From NCBI RefSeq assembly GCF_008727865.1, contig NZ_VTWU01000004.1:516107-580106 (forward strand): a stretch of DNA of 64,000 nt, written 5' to 3'. Shown piece after piece: positions 8,250 through 16,976 of the stretch. This DNA comes from Hymenobacter busanensis. Its GTDB lineage: Bacteria; Bacteroidota; Bacteroidia; Cytophagales; Hymenobacteraceae. Position 1 is the first letter of the stretch. Every line of letters begins with the position of its first letter. The notes below the pieces were generated by a model, which did not search any database, was not told the DNA's origin, and saw only the letters and a program-made list of their open reading frames with translations. The position numbers and the translations under genes are program-made.

Positions 8250-10103
8250 TTATTTGGCCTTGCGGCCCAGCCAAGCAGCCCGAAACGTCTGCTGCTCGGG
8301 CGTGGGCTGCTGGCCGGCCTGCTCGGCAGGTACTACTTCTAGCGTGGGGTCGGCGGCGAGCTTGAGGCTGACGGTGCGCACTTGCCCGCGCGAGCGAACT
8401 TCCACGGGCACAACGTCGTCGGCTTTGTGCTTTTTGAGAACGGCGGCGAGGCTCTTTTCGTCCTTCAGCTCCTTGCCGTCCAGTTTCAGCAGCTCGTCGT
8501 CGCGGTCGAGGCCGGCTTGGTAGAGCGGGGTGCCCAGCAAGGCATTGTAAACGACGAGCCAGCGGCCGTTCACAAACGCTACCTGGCCGGGCTGGCCCAC
8601 GGTGGGCAAGTTGGGCTTGGCCTGGCGCACCACCATGCCGGCCGGGGCCAGCAGATCGGCAAAGCGCGGCAGCTCGTGGCCGTAGATGTGCTGGCGGAAG
8701 AAGCCGCCCGCGAAGGCCGTGTCGCCGCTCACCTGGCCCAGAATGCGCTGCAAATCGGTGAGCAGGTAGGGCTTTTCGGGCGCAAAGTCCTTCTGCGGTT
8801 TGCCGTGCTGCAGCCATACCTGCCGCATAAAGGCGTCGAGGTCGGTTTTGTAGTTTTTGCGCAGCAGCAGGTCGAGGGCCAGGGCATTGGCCCCGCCCAC
8901 GAAATAGTACGACTGGTAGGTGTTGGCGCGGTTGCTGGGGTCGATGGACTTGGCCGCGTCCACAAACGGGGCCTGCTGGCTCATATACACGGCCGAGTTG
9001 CGCTGCGCCCCCGGCGACTGCACCATTGCGTTGACCAAGCCGCTGAGGGCTTCCTGGCAGTACTGCTGGTCGGAACTATAGGCGCCCGAGCGGCGCAGCA
9101 GCAGCTCGCCGTAGTACTGCGTGAAGCCCTCGGCGAACCACAAGGAGTTGCTCATGTTGGCCCGCTCAAAGTCGAAGGGTTCCAGGTCGCGCGGGCGAAT
9201 GCGCTCCACGTTCCAGCTGTGAAAAAACTCGTGTGAGACGGTGCCCAGGTTGTCGAGCGCACCGGGGCCGCTCAAGGGGCGGGGGCTGGTGACGGAGGTG
9301 GAGTTGCGGTGCTCCATGCCGTCGGAAGTAGCCTGGGGCAGGTAGTCGGCCACGAAGGTGTAGCGGCCGAAATCGTACTGCGGCAGCTCGCCAAACACCG
9401 CCCGGGCTTCCTGCACCACGTTTTTGGTTTGCTCCGTAAAGCGGTCCAGGTCGGCTTCCGAGCCCGCGTGCAGCACGGCCAGCTCAATGGTGCGGCCGTC
9501 CTGCTGCCAGCTGCGCACCTGCTGCGGCCCCAGCGAGGTGGGCGAATCCATGAAATACTGCAGGTGCGGCGCCTTCCATACCTCGCCGCTGGGCTGCAGC
9601 TGCGAGGCCACGCTCCAGCCCTGGGGCACGTCGAAACGCACTTCCACGGGGCGCTGGTCGAGGCCGCGGGCGAAGGCGAAGGTGGCCGGGATGTTCAGGT
9701 GCGCGTGCTGCTGATCGATGCCGGCGTAGGTGCCGTCGGTGCGGTCGGCGTAGAGCGTGTAGCGGAAGACCACGGTGCCGTCGGGGCCGGGCGTCACGTC
9801 CCAGCCGTAGGGGTCGGGCTGCGTTACGCGCAGGGGCTTGCCGCCGGCATCGGTGGCTTGCACGTCGTACACGTTCTTGGCAAACTCGTGCAGGGCGTAG
9901 CGGCCGGGCGAGGAGCGGGCCATGCGCACGTGCAGCGGCTGCCCGGCCGGCACCTGGCTGAAGGTGGCCGTTACCTGGGCCTCGTGGTGAATGGCGTTGG
10001 GAAAGCCGATGCGGTACTGCACGGGGGCCTGGGCCCGCACAACCAGCGGCGCGGCAGCAACGGCAAAGCCCAGCAGCAGCCGGGCGGCGGAAGAACGGAA
10101 CAT
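8250..10103 (-). CDS. M61 family metallopeptidase with PDZ domain (glycyl aminopeptidase type)
   Basis: A 617-residue exported zinc peptidase. It begins with a signal peptide (MFRSSAARLLLGFAVAAAP, cut near RAQA at about residue 25). An N-terminal beta domain is followed by the gluzincin motif HEFFHSWN near residue 290 and downstream WFAEGFTQYY, which gives the third zinc ligand Glu. The C-terminal third carries a PDZ domain (GTPLYQAGLDRDDELL, then VNGRW-type strands), as in the DUF3394/M61 family. Length matches the family (about 600). The frame is open to 10268, but the ATG at 10103 yields the signal peptide. It likely trims peptides in the periplasm and stands alone. Confidence 0.92.
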   Translation of the reverse strand: MFRSSAARLLLGFAVAAAPLVVRAQAPVQYRIGFPNAIHHEAQVTATFSQVPAGQPLHVRMARSSPGRYALHEFAKNVYDVQATDAGGKPLRVTQPDPYGWDVTPGPDGTVVFRYTLYADRTDGTYAGIDQQHAHLNIPATFAFARGLDQRPVEVRFDVPQGWSVASQLQPSGEVWKAPHLQYFMDSPTSLGPQQVRSWQQDGRTIELAVLHAGSEADLDRFTEQTKNVVQEARAVFGELPQYDFGRYTFVADYLPQATSDGMEHRNSTSVTSPRPLSGPGALDNLGTVSHEFFHSWNVERIRPRDLEPFDFERANMSNSLWFAEGFTQYYGELLLRRSGAYSSDQQYCQEALSGLVNAMVQSPGAQRNSAVYMSQQAPFVDAAKSIDPSNRANTYQSYYFVGGANALALDLLLRKNYKTDLDAFMRQVWLQHGKPQKDFAPEKPYLLTDLQRILGQVSGDTAFAGGFFRQHIYGHELPRFADLLAPAGMVVRQAKPNLPTVGQPGQVAFVNGRWLVVYNALLGTPLYQAGLDRDDELLKLDGKELKDEKSLAAVLKKHKADDVVPVEVRSRGQVRTVSLKLAADPTLEVVPAEQAGQQPTPEQQTFRAAWLGRKAK

Positions 10104-10179
10104 AGGGAAGGGAATGGCTGCCGAAAGTACGGCGCGCTCAGCAGACGCAAAAGCACGACCTTCGTTGCGGGCCGAGGGG

Positions 10180-10815
10180 CTATTCCCACACCGATGCTTC
10201 CACCAGCCCATCGGCCCAGTGCTGCTGCCACTGGCGCTGGAGGCCCAGCTGGCCCAGCGCGGCCGCAATGTCGGGCAGCTGCCTGCCCGTTACGCCCGAG
10301 GCGCGCCGGAAAAACCGGTACATCAGCCACTGCAGGCCGTGTTGCCAGAACCGGCGGGCCGGCGCGAAATCGGCCACCAGCCAGCGCGTGCCGGCGTGGG
10401 CGTGCCGTTGCAGGTGGTCCAGCAAGGCGGCCAGCTCGGCTTCGGTAAACAAGTCGAACAGGAAGAACGCGGCCACGGCGTCAAACTGCGCATCGGGCGG
10501 CAGGTCGGCCTCGGTGCCGTGGATGAAAGTGACCTGCGCTGCGGCGCCGGGCGCAATTTGGGCAAACATGTCTTGGGCCCGGCGCAGCATTTCGGCCGAC
10601 GCCTCGACGTACGTGACCTGCGCGGCGCCCTGAAATGCCAGCACATCGGGCAGCACCCGGCCGGTGCCGCCGCCAATGAACAGCACCCGCGGCGCGCCCG
10701 GCGGCAGGCCGTGGCGCAGGGCCGCCTGCTGGGCCCGCACCAGCGTACGGCCAAATACCAGCCGGGCCAGCGGGTCGTAAAACGCGGCCACGAAATCGAA
10801 ATCGGGAACGGACAT
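10180..10815 (-). CDS. Class I SAM-dependent methyltransferase
   Basis: A 211-residue soluble methyltransferase. SAM-binding motif I is seen as VLFIGGGTGRVLPD near residues 44-57, then VTYVEASAEML for the acidic ribose-binding loop and FDAVAAFFLFDLF for motif III/IV. N-terminal FVAAFYDPLARLVFG resembles ubiquinone/menaquinone-type small-molecule methyltransferases, but the conserved UbiE signature is absent, so the substrate is open. Start ATG at 10815. It is transcribed away from the PAP2 gene that begins at 10936 and lies 76 bases upstream of the M61 gene in the same direction. Confidence 0.85.
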   Translation of the reverse strand: MSVPDFDFVAAFYDPLARLVFGRTLVRAQQAALRHGLPPGAPRVLFIGGGTGRVLPDVLAFQGAAQVTYVEASAEMLRRAQDMFAQIAPGAAAQVTFIHGTEADLPPDAQFDAVAAFFLFDLFTEAELAALLDHLQRHAHAGTRWLVADFAPARRFWQHGLQWLMYRFFRRASGVTGRQLPDIAAALGQLGLQRQWQQHWADGLVEASVWE

Positions 10816-10935
10816 CGGTGGACAAGGCCGCTCCAGGTGCAGAGCCGGGCCTCACCCGACAGTACGGGGCGGCGGCCCGACGGTATACATCCCTGGCCGG
10901 CCAATTTGCGTTGTTCGGTACACACGCTTTGCCCG

Positions 10936-11673
10936 ATGCCTATGCTCACCGCTCATGTGCGCCGCCTGCTGGCCGGCGTGGTGCTGTTCGTTACCGAGTT
11001 TGCCCTGATTTTGCTCGTGGGCACCGTCGGCGTGGTGGTGTTTCTGGCGCTGGGCCGGCAGGTGCTCGGCGACGGGCAGGTGGACTTCGACGAGGCCGCC
11101 TTCAGCTGGTCGCACTGGTTTTTGGGCGAAAACAACCGCCGGTGGGTGGACTTCATGACGTTTATGGCCTCGCGCAACTTCATCATTGTGGCGGCCCTCA
11201 GCATCATCGGGTACTTCCTGCTCATTCGCAAGCACCGCTGGTACTCGCTGAAAGTGCCGGTGGTGGCCCTGGGCAGCATCACGCTCAATTTGCTGCTCAA
11301 GAACTTCTACAACCGCCCCCGGCCGCAGTTGCCCCTCACCTCGGCCTCGGGCCTGAGCTTCCCCAGCGGCCACGCCATGATTTCGGCCTCGTTCTACGGC
11401 CTGCTCATCTACCTCACGTGGCAGCACGTGGAAAACCGCTCGTTGCGCTGGCTGCTCACGGTGCTGCTGTCGGCGCTCATCCTGCTCATTGGCCTCACCC
11501 GGGTATACCTGCGGGTGCACTACGCCTCCGACGTGCTGGCCGGGTTTGCGGCCGGTTTGCTGTGGCTGCTGGTGGCGCTGCCCTTGCTCAAGCGCATCGA
11601 GCTGTTCACCAAACGGCGCGTGCGGCCCGGTGTGCCAAACGAGGCTTCGGCCGGGTCGCCAGGAAAAATTTAA
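10936..11673 (+). CDS. PAP2-family phosphatase (membrane)
   Basis: A 245-residue membrane phosphatase of the PAP2 superfamily. All three catalytic motifs are present: KNFYNRPRPQLP (KxxxxxxRP), FPSGHAM (PSGH) and TRVYLRVHYASD (xRxxxxxHxxxD). About six membrane segments fit the family. Known members remove phosphate from phosphatidic acid, phosphatidylglycerophosphate or undecaprenyl pyrophosphate at the outer face of the inner membrane. The ATG at 10936 gives a short cytoplasmic N-terminus; the open frame further upstream runs antisense to the methyltransferase and is not coding. A second PAP2 gene follows at 12000, beyond tRNA-Leu. Confidence 0.92.
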   Translation: MPMLTAHVRRLLAGVVLFVTEFALILLVGTVGVVVFLALGRQVLGDGQVDFDEAAFSWSHWFLGENNRRWVDFMTFMASRNFIIVAALSIIGYFLLIRKHRWYSLKVPVVALGSITLNLLLKNFYNRPRPQLPLTSASGLSFPSGHAMISASFYGLLIYLTWQHVENRSLRWLLTVLLSALILLIGLTRVYLRVHYASDVLAGFAAGLLWLLVALPLLKRIELFTKRRVRPGVPNEASAGSPGKI

Positions 11674-11725
11674 GCTTGATTGTCAGCCTGCAACCGCCGT
11701 GTTAACAAAAAAATAGGCGCGCGGC

Positions 11726-11757
11726 TTGACTCCTACGGGCTTCATGCACTACTTTTG
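11726..11757 (+). promoter_or_regulatory. Bacteroidota-type sigma-A promoter for tRNA-Leu
   Basis: TTG at 11726-11728 is followed after 21 bases by TACTTTTG at 11750-11757, which fits the -33 TTG and -7 TAnnTTTG pattern known in Bacteroidota. Initiation would fall near 11763, about 45 bases before the mature tRNA. Confidence 0.7.
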
Positions 11758-11808
11758 TCCCACGTTTCGCTTCTCCCAAACGGAAAAGCAGCTTTGAAAC
11801 GCTCCGCT

Positions 11809-11890
11809 GCGCTTGTGGCGAAATTGGTAGACGCGCTGTCTTCAGGCGGCAGTTCCGAAAGGTGTGAGAGTTCGAGTCTCTCCGAGCGCA
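11809..11890 (+). tRNA. tRNA-Leu (anticodon CAG)
   Basis: The 82-base sequence folds as a class II tRNA. The acceptor stem pairs GCGCTTG (11809-11815) with CGAGCGC (11883-11889), leaving discriminator A11890. The D arm holds the typical AAATTGGTAGAC, the anticodon stem is CTGTC/GGCAG with loop TTCAGGC giving CAG, a long variable arm follows, and the T arm is GAGAG-TTCGAGT-CTCTC. CCA is not encoded. It has its own promoter upstream and a terminator just downstream. Confidence 0.96.
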
Positions 11891-11896
11891 CAACCT

Positions 11897-11934
11897 CGAA
11901 AGCCGGTTCCGAAAGGGCCGGCTTTCGTGTTTTC
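11897..11934 (+). terminator. Rho-independent terminator after tRNA-Leu
   Basis: Ten-base arms CGAAAGCCGG (11897-11906) and CCGGCTTTCG (11918-11927) are followed by TGTTTT. It sits seven bases after the tRNA. Confidence 0.75.
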
Positions 11935-11999
11935 GGGGGTTGCAAGTATCGGCCGCAGTCTGGGCCGCGTAGAGCATTCCGCCCGCCACTGCCTGCTGC

Positions 12000-12659
12000 A
12001 TGAGCCGATTGTCCCGTTTTCTGCTGCGTCTTGCCGAGCTACTCACCGCCGAGCTGTTGGTGCTGGGCGGCGTGTTGTTCGGTGCGTTCTTGGCCTTTTT
12101 GCTGCTCACCAAGCTGGTCTTTGTCGACGGCCCCGAAGCCTTCGACCAACAGGTATTCGGCTGGTTTGATGCCTTACGCGCCGCCGTGCCCGGCCTCACC
12201 CCCTGGGTGCTGCGGCTCACGTTTTTCGGTTCGGCGCTGTGGTTCGTGGTGGCGGGGCTCAGCTTGCCGGCGCTGCTGTGGTGGCTTAAGCTGCGCCGCG
12301 AATCGGTGGAGCTGCTGGCGGCCGTGGCCGGTGCGGCGCTCTTGAATCAACTCCTCAAAATAGGCTTTGGGCGCGTGCGGCCGCTGTCGGCGTTGCTGGC
12401 GCAGCCCGGTCTGAGCTTCCCCAGCGGCCACGCCATGATTGGGCTGGCCCTCTACGGCATGCTGGCTTGGCAGCTGCGCCGCCACGGTCGGCACCCGGTG
12501 TGGGCGGCGGTGTTGCTGCTGTGGGCGGTGCTCATCGGCCTCACGCGCATCTACCTGCACGTGCACTACCCTACCGACGTGCTGGCGGGATTCGCGGCGG
12601 CCGTAAGCTGGCTGGTGCTGGTGCAGCTCACGGTTCGGCAGCGGCTGCGCCGTGCGTAG
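12000..12659 (+). CDS. PAP2-family phosphatase (membrane), second copy
   Basis: A 219-residue PAP2 protein with the same three motifs as the gene at 10936: KIGFGRVRP, FPSGHAM and TRIYLHVHYPTD. It has an N-terminal membrane segment (18-40) and about five more. It is a paralogue of the upstream PAP2 protein, sharing the LSFPSGHAMI stretch, but clearly diverged elsewhere. The two copies probably act on different lipid phosphates. The stop codon lies three bases from the end of the convergent GAF-protein gene. Confidence 0.92.
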   Translation: MSRLSRFLLRLAELLTAELLVLGGVLFGAFLAFLLLTKLVFVDGPEAFDQQVFGWFDALRAAVPGLTPWVLRLTFFGSALWFVVAGLSLPALLWWLKLRRESVELLAAVAGAALLNQLLKIGFGRVRPLSALLAQPGLSFPSGHAMIGLALYGMLAWQLRRHGRHPVWAAVLLLWAVLIGLTRIYLHVHYPTDVLAGFAAAVSWLVLVQLTVRQRLRRA

Positions 12660-12662
12660 CCG

Positions 12663-15002
12663 CTACTCCTCCATTTTCACCTTCACGCGCAGCGCCAGCA
12701 GGCCTTTGGCGCCTTGCAGTTCGTCCAGCTCCAGCTCTTCCACCTCGGGCTCCAGCAAGTGGCGGTCCTGCAGGTAATCGATGTATTCGTGGTATTCGGC
12801 GGCTTCCCGGGGCTGCGAGTACACCAGGGCAATGTGGCCGGGCTGCGTCAGCCGCTCACCGGTGCCCAGCACCACGGCTTTGTCGATACGCTTCTTGATG
12901 ATTTCGTAGCGGATGTTGTAGGCGCCGTCCACGTCGAACTGGCCTTCGTCGGCGCGGAAACGGATGCTGAGCGACTGGCTGTGAATGAGCAGCAGCTGCG
13001 TAATATCGAGCGGGAGGGGCAGGGTGGGCTTGAGGCGGTGGGTGAGGCGGGCCACCTCGCAGCTCACCAGCAGCTGCCACAGGCGCAGGTTCTTCAGGAA
13101 AATCAGGTCGAAGGGCTTGTCGTGCACCAGCGAGGCGCCCACGTACACGTTGTATTCCACGCCGTCGGTTTTGAAGCGCTGGAAGTAGTGCGGGTACATC
13201 TGCTGGGCCTTGCGGTCCTCTTCGTCCAGAAAGTCACTCACGGCGTCGTTGAGGCGGGTGATGCTTTCTTCAAAGGCCTTGCGTCGCTTGTACAGAATGC
13301 CCAGCTCGGGGTCGATGTTGTTCCAGTACTCGGCAATGACGGCCCGCAACTCGGGCGTGTGCTGAGCCAGGTACTGAAACAGCGGTTCCACCTCGTTTTT
13401 CAGCGACTCGAAGATGCTCACCTCGTCGCCCGACAAAATGCCCTGCTTCAGCCGCCGCAGGTTTTTGGTGACGTAAAACTTCAGCTCGTCGAGAATGGGC
13501 AGGGCCTGAAACTCGGTGGCTTTCTTGAGCACGCGGTTGGCCAGGGTGAGGTGCTCAATCAGGTCGCCCTGGATGGCTTCGTTGCGGGCCGTGCTGGAGC
13601 CGCGCACATCGGCCGAGCCGAAGAGCGGGTACACGTCGTGGAACACGATGGGCTCGATTTCGGCGCTCTTGTTGCCCTCGTCAATCTTTTCCAGCAGGCT
13701 CAGGGCGGCGTCGGTAAAGCGCCACTCCAGAGCCGGGTGAATGGCTGTGAATTTTTCCTTGATAACGGCCTGCACGCGGGTTTGTAGCTCTTCGGCATTG
13801 CGCTTCACGGCCACGGCAAACAGCGGCTGGAAGGCCGTTACCTTGTCGAGGTCGAACTGGGTCAGGTCGCCGGCGTTGGGCGAGCCGATTTCCAGCAAGC
13901 CCACAGCGTCGTCGCCGTAGGGCAGCAGGGCCAAGATGACCGAGCGGATGCCGATGCTGAGCAGCTGCTCGCGCAAATCACTCGGAATGTCGGCTTCCTG
14001 CACGTCTTCGAGCACCAGCGGGCGGCGCTCCTGCAAGAGCTGCTGGTAGATGCGCCGGAAGCCCGAGGTGGCGTGCTGGCGCTGCAGCTGCTTCATCAGA
14101 AACGAGTGGTTGATGCGCCGGCCGAAGTCCACGAAGGCCTTTTTCTTGTCGTCGTAGGCCGCAATGCCCAGCTGCAGGGCCGGCCGGCCAAAGAGCACCC
14201 GCATCTTTTCCTGGATCTGCTCGAGGCGGTCGGCGGCTTGCAGCACGTCGCGCTCCAGCAGGTCGTACTTCAGCTCGGAAAGGATTTCCTGATTGGTAAC
14301 GTCGGTGAGTTGGAGCAGGTTGAAGCCTTCGAGAGAAAAGTTTTCGGGCGGCAGCAGCTCCCGCCACAGCTGCTGGTTGCGCGGGTTGCGGGCCAACTGC
14401 TCCAGCTGGTCGGGCGTGAGTTCGGGCCGCTGGCCCACCACGTGCACGTCGAGAAACGAGGAGTTGAACACCACCGAATAGTGGCGGTACAGGCCCATGT
14501 TGTAGTCGGGCACGGTGAAAATGATGGTGCCGGTGCCCGGCAGGGTCATGCCGTAGAGCTTTTCCAGAATCAGGAAATACACCATCTGCACCATGTAGTG
14601 CTCCATGCTAGCCGAGTCGATATTGAGCGGCTGCTTCACGCGGCGGTCGGTGCTGAGCAGCACCTCGGCAAAACGCGGGGTGTGGTAGAAACTGAAGCGC
14701 TGAAAAGGCGGCACCGCCCCAATGATGTCGGTAGAAAACGAGGCGGGCGGAAACACCGCCACCATCAGCGAAGCTACGAGCGTGGCGTGCTTCTCCAGGA
14801 TTTGCGGGTCGGTTTGGAGGCCGCGCAGCTCGGGGTGCTTTTCCACTTCGCGCATGATGCCGCGGGCCAGCAGCGCCAGCCCGGGGTTGGGGTCGTCGAT
14901 GCGGGCCTGCCACCAAGCAATGAGCGGCTCGAAGCTGAGGGTGGTTTGAAATACGGAAGCCACCGACTCGGGAGCCGGCGGGGGAGTGACGGGGTTGGGC
15001 AT
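12663..15002 (-). CDS. Large GAF-domain-containing protein
   Basis: A 779-residue soluble protein with no signal peptide. A GAF-like segment in the middle (around residues 330-440) shows IRSVILALLPYGDDAVGLLEIGSP and FQPLFAVAVKRN, the usual pattern of a small-molecule-binding sensor domain. Regions before and after are mostly helical and charged, without kinase, cyclase or DNA-binding motifs. I recognise it as a Bacteroidota-type GAF protein of unknown role, possibly a regulator binding a nucleotide or other ligand. The ATG at 15002 (MPNPVTPPP) is preferred over the short extension to 15035. It is convergent with the PAP2 gene. Confidence 0.75.
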   Translation of the reverse strand: MPNPVTPPPAPESVASVFQTTLSFEPLIAWWQARIDDPNPGLALLARGIMREVEKHPELRGLQTDPQILEKHATLVASLMVAVFPPASFSTDIIGAVPPFQRFSFYHTPRFAEVLLSTDRRVKQPLNIDSASMEHYMVQMVYFLILEKLYGMTLPGTGTIIFTVPDYNMGLYRHYSVVFNSSFLDVHVVGQRPELTPDQLEQLARNPRNQQLWRELLPPENFSLEGFNLLQLTDVTNQEILSELKYDLLERDVLQAADRLEQIQEKMRVLFGRPALQLGIAAYDDKKKAFVDFGRRINHSFLMKQLQRQHATSGFRRIYQQLLQERRPLVLEDVQEADIPSDLREQLLSIGIRSVILALLPYGDDAVGLLEIGSPNAGDLTQFDLDKVTAFQPLFAVAVKRNAEELQTRVQAVIKEKFTAIHPALEWRFTDAALSLLEKIDEGNKSAEIEPIVFHDVYPLFGSADVRGSSTARNEAIQGDLIEHLTLANRVLKKATEFQALPILDELKFYVTKNLRRLKQGILSGDEVSIFESLKNEVEPLFQYLAQHTPELRAVIAEYWNNIDPELGILYKRRKAFEESITRLNDAVSDFLDEEDRKAQQMYPHYFQRFKTDGVEYNVYVGASLVHDKPFDLIFLKNLRLWQLLVSCEVARLTHRLKPTLPLPLDITQLLLIHSQSLSIRFRADEGQFDVDGAYNIRYEIIKKRIDKAVVLGTGERLTQPGHIALVYSQPREAAEYHEYIDYLQDRHLLEPEVEELELDELQGAKGLLALRVKVKMEE

Positions 15003-15075
15003 AAATGGAAAGGAGGCGGCGCTTGACCTGCACAACTATACGCAGCAGCAGGCGGGCCGGACGTACCGGCCGGCC

Positions 15076-15666
15076 CTACCGGCGGCGCAACTCCACTTCC
15101 ACCGGCTCGTCCTGGCTCGTGGGGTCGTGGGCATCTACCCGCTGGCGGTTCACCAGCAACGATTTCGTGGTGTTTTGGTAGCAGGTACAGCAGCCGTCGG
15201 AGTCGAGCTTGCCTTGCAATTCGATGCCGCTGATGGTGTCGCGCTGCACCGGGCGCAGGCGCTGCCGGCCGGGCAGCAGCAGGGCGTAGCGGTAGGCGCT
15301 GAGCTTGCGCCCGGAGCGCACCGCAAACGGCGTGGCGTTGTCGATGATGACGGGCGTAGCGGCGGCCGTGGCGCGGGGCCGCACCAGGCGCACGGTGTCG
15401 TTGCCGGCCGTGGTGGCGTCGTCGGGGTGCACGTAGCGCACCACCACCACGGTATCTACCTCGGCGGCGCGAAACCCGGTGCCGGTGCCCGTGGTGTCGG
15501 TGCTGTAGCGGAAGAACAGCGCGTCGTCGCGTTCGTCCTGACAGTCGCAGGAAACGGCGCCGCAGCAACCGGCCAGCACCCCCGCACTCAGCAACAACGA
15601 CAGCACAACAAACAAGCGGGGCACGGCAGGCAGAATTTTCAGGTGACAGAGAAAAAAGCGCGGCAT
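15076..15666 (-). CDS. Putative lipoprotein, unknown function
   Basis: A 196-residue protein with a lipoprotein-type N-terminus: basic start, hydrophobic stretch at about 16-31 and lipobox LAGC, with the modified cysteine near residue 33, followed by a further cysteine cluster (CCGAVSCDC). The remainder is beta-rich and polar (DTVVVVRYVHPDD, YALLLPGRQRL) with another cysteine group DGCCTC near residue 160. The paired clusters suggest disulfides or metal binding in the periplasm, but no family is recognised. It sits 73 bases downstream of the T9SS-cargo region and before the GAF gene, all on the minus strand. Confidence 0.7.
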   Translation of the reverse strand: MPRFFLCHLKILPAVPRLFVVLSLLLSAGVLAGCCGAVSCDCQDERDDALFFRYSTDTTGTGTGFRAAEVDTVVVVRYVHPDDATTAGNDTVRLVRPRATAAATPVIIDNATPFAVRSGRKLSAYRYALLLPGRQRLRPVQRDTISGIELQGKLDSDGCCTCYQNTTKSLLVNRQRVDAHDPTSQDEPVEVELRRR

Positions 15667-15761
15667 CGGTCAGGCTGTAATGGGTGGGCCCGGCTGCCGC
15701 GCTAAAAGTACGCCGCAAGCAATTGGCACAACGCCTTACCAGCCATACGCAGAAAGCCAAA

Positions 15762-15789
15762 CGGCCGGCTCCCGCAAAGGAGCCGGCCG
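15762..15789 (-). terminator. Hairpin terminator after the T9SS-cargo gene
   Basis: Eleven-base perfect arms at 15762-15772 and 15779-15789 with a six-base loop lie 23 bases past the stop of the gene at 15813. On the minus strand a T-rich stretch follows, though it is interrupted. Confidence 0.6.
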
Positions 15790-15812
15790 CTGCCAGTAAC
15801 GCGCCAGGCGTG

Positions 15813-16778
15813 TTATTCTTTCACGAAGCGCCGGGTTTCGTTCAGCCCTTTGCCCGTGATTTTGTAGTAGTAGGTACCGCGGGGCAGGTCCGAGAGGTTC
15901 ACGTCGAGCGACTGAGCGCCCTTGTCGAGCTTGCCGTCCTGCAGGGTGCGCAGGGTGATGCCTTTCTCGTTCAGCAGCTCTACTTTCACGGTGCCTTCTT
16001 TCTTCACCTCATACTCCAGGCGTTGGGTGGCCGAAGCCGGATTGGGGTAGAGGGCAGCACGGCCACCGCTGGCGCCGGAGGCCTCGGCTTTGGCCGGTGC
16101 GTTGGGGTCCATTAGCAGAAAGCGGGTCGGCGCAAAGTACTTATGCATGCTGCCGTGGCCGCCGTGGTGCTTGCCGCCGAAGCCGGCTTTGCCTGCTTTA
16201 TTCTGGTGCTGCTGCATTTTCTGCTGCTGCTCGGGCGTGGCGTTTTTCAGCACAATGGCTTTCATATCGGCGGCCCACTTCTCGCGCTGGGGCTGCACTT
16301 CGGCGGCCAGCTGCTGAATGTTGGTGCTGTATTTCTGAGCCAGTTGGGCCACGTTCAGCATCACGGCGTGCTGCTCCGAGCGGAATTGCTGCTGCTGCTG
16401 CTGCTGGGCTTCGGTCAGCTCGGGGCGCTGGCCCGGTTGGCCCTTGGCGGTGCCTTCGGGACGCAGGCTCTGGCGAAACGCGTGGCTTTTCTCGCGCACG
16501 GCTTTCAGTTGGGCGCGGTAGCCCGCAAGCTGGGTTTTGTCAGCGGCCGAGAGTTGGGCGTCGAGTTTCTGGCGCTGCTGGCGCACCACGGGCATCACGT
16601 TTTGCTGCGTGTAGTCGCGCAGCTCTTTGCTAGCCGGGTGGCCCTTGCTGTGCAGCCCGTTGGAGTGGCCGAACGCCACTTTATCGTGGCTTTGAAGCGC
16701 CTGTGCATTGACGGCTGCCGAGGCGGGCAGCAGCGAAAAAGAAAGCGCCAGGGCTTTCAGCCAGGGAGTGGTTTTCAT
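15813..16778 (-). CDS. Secreted protein with C-terminal T9SS type A sorting domain, Spy/CpxP-like core
   Basis: A 321-residue secreted protein. A signal peptide (MKTTPWLKALALSFSLLPAS, cut near VNAQA) is followed by a highly helical, Gln/Lys/His-rich core (about 30-200) with a poly-Gln tract encoded near 16390-16410 and an LTXXQ-like pattern resembling Spy/CpxP stress proteins. The last 80 residues form a type A sorting domain: ALYPNPAS, then VELLNEKG and LPRGTYYYKITGKG. Such domains direct proteins through the type IX system to the cell surface in Bacteroidota. The Spy likeness is from composition only; the T9SS domain is clear. Confidence 0.85.
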   Translation of the reverse strand: MKTTPWLKALALSFSLLPASAAVNAQALQSHDKVAFGHSNGLHSKGHPASKELRDYTQQNVMPVVRQQRQKLDAQLSAADKTQLAGYRAQLKAVREKSHAFRQSLRPEGTAKGQPGQRPELTEAQQQQQQQFRSEQHAVMLNVAQLAQKYSTNIQQLAAEVQPQREKWAADMKAIVLKNATPEQQQKMQQHQNKAGKAGFGGKHHGGHGSMHKYFAPTRFLLMDPNAPAKAEASGASGGRAALYPNPASATQRLEYEVKKEGTVKVELLNEKGITLRTLQDGKLDKGAQSLDVNLSDLPRGTYYYKITGKGLNETRRFVKE

Positions 16779-16852
16779 GTTTATGTAAGGGCAGAAGGGT
16801 GAGAGGTTTCTGCTCTCATAGATGCAGGTGCGTGGCCGGAGTTTAATCGAAA

Positions 16853-16890
16853 AAAGAAAAAACCGCTCCGACTCAGCGCGAAGCGGTTTT
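16853..16890 (-). terminator. Rho-independent terminator for the lipoprotein gene at 16977
   Basis: Arms AAAACCGCT (16859-16867) and AGCGGTTTT (16882-16890) close a hairpin; on the minus strand it is followed by a run of T broken by one C (16850-16858). It lies about 85 bases after the stop codon at 16977. Confidence 0.75.
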
Positions 16891-16976
16891 ACGAATTGCG
16901 AATCAGGTTACAGAACGCTCCAGTGAGGCCGACTTGAGGCCGTTACGGTAAGTAAAGGCAACAACCTCGGCGCGAG

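Noticed and set aside
16380..16415. CAG/CTG trinucleotide run as a possible simple-sequence phase switch
   Set aside because: It encodes poly-Gln in the T9SS cargo; changes by three bases keep the frame, so it is not an on/off switch.
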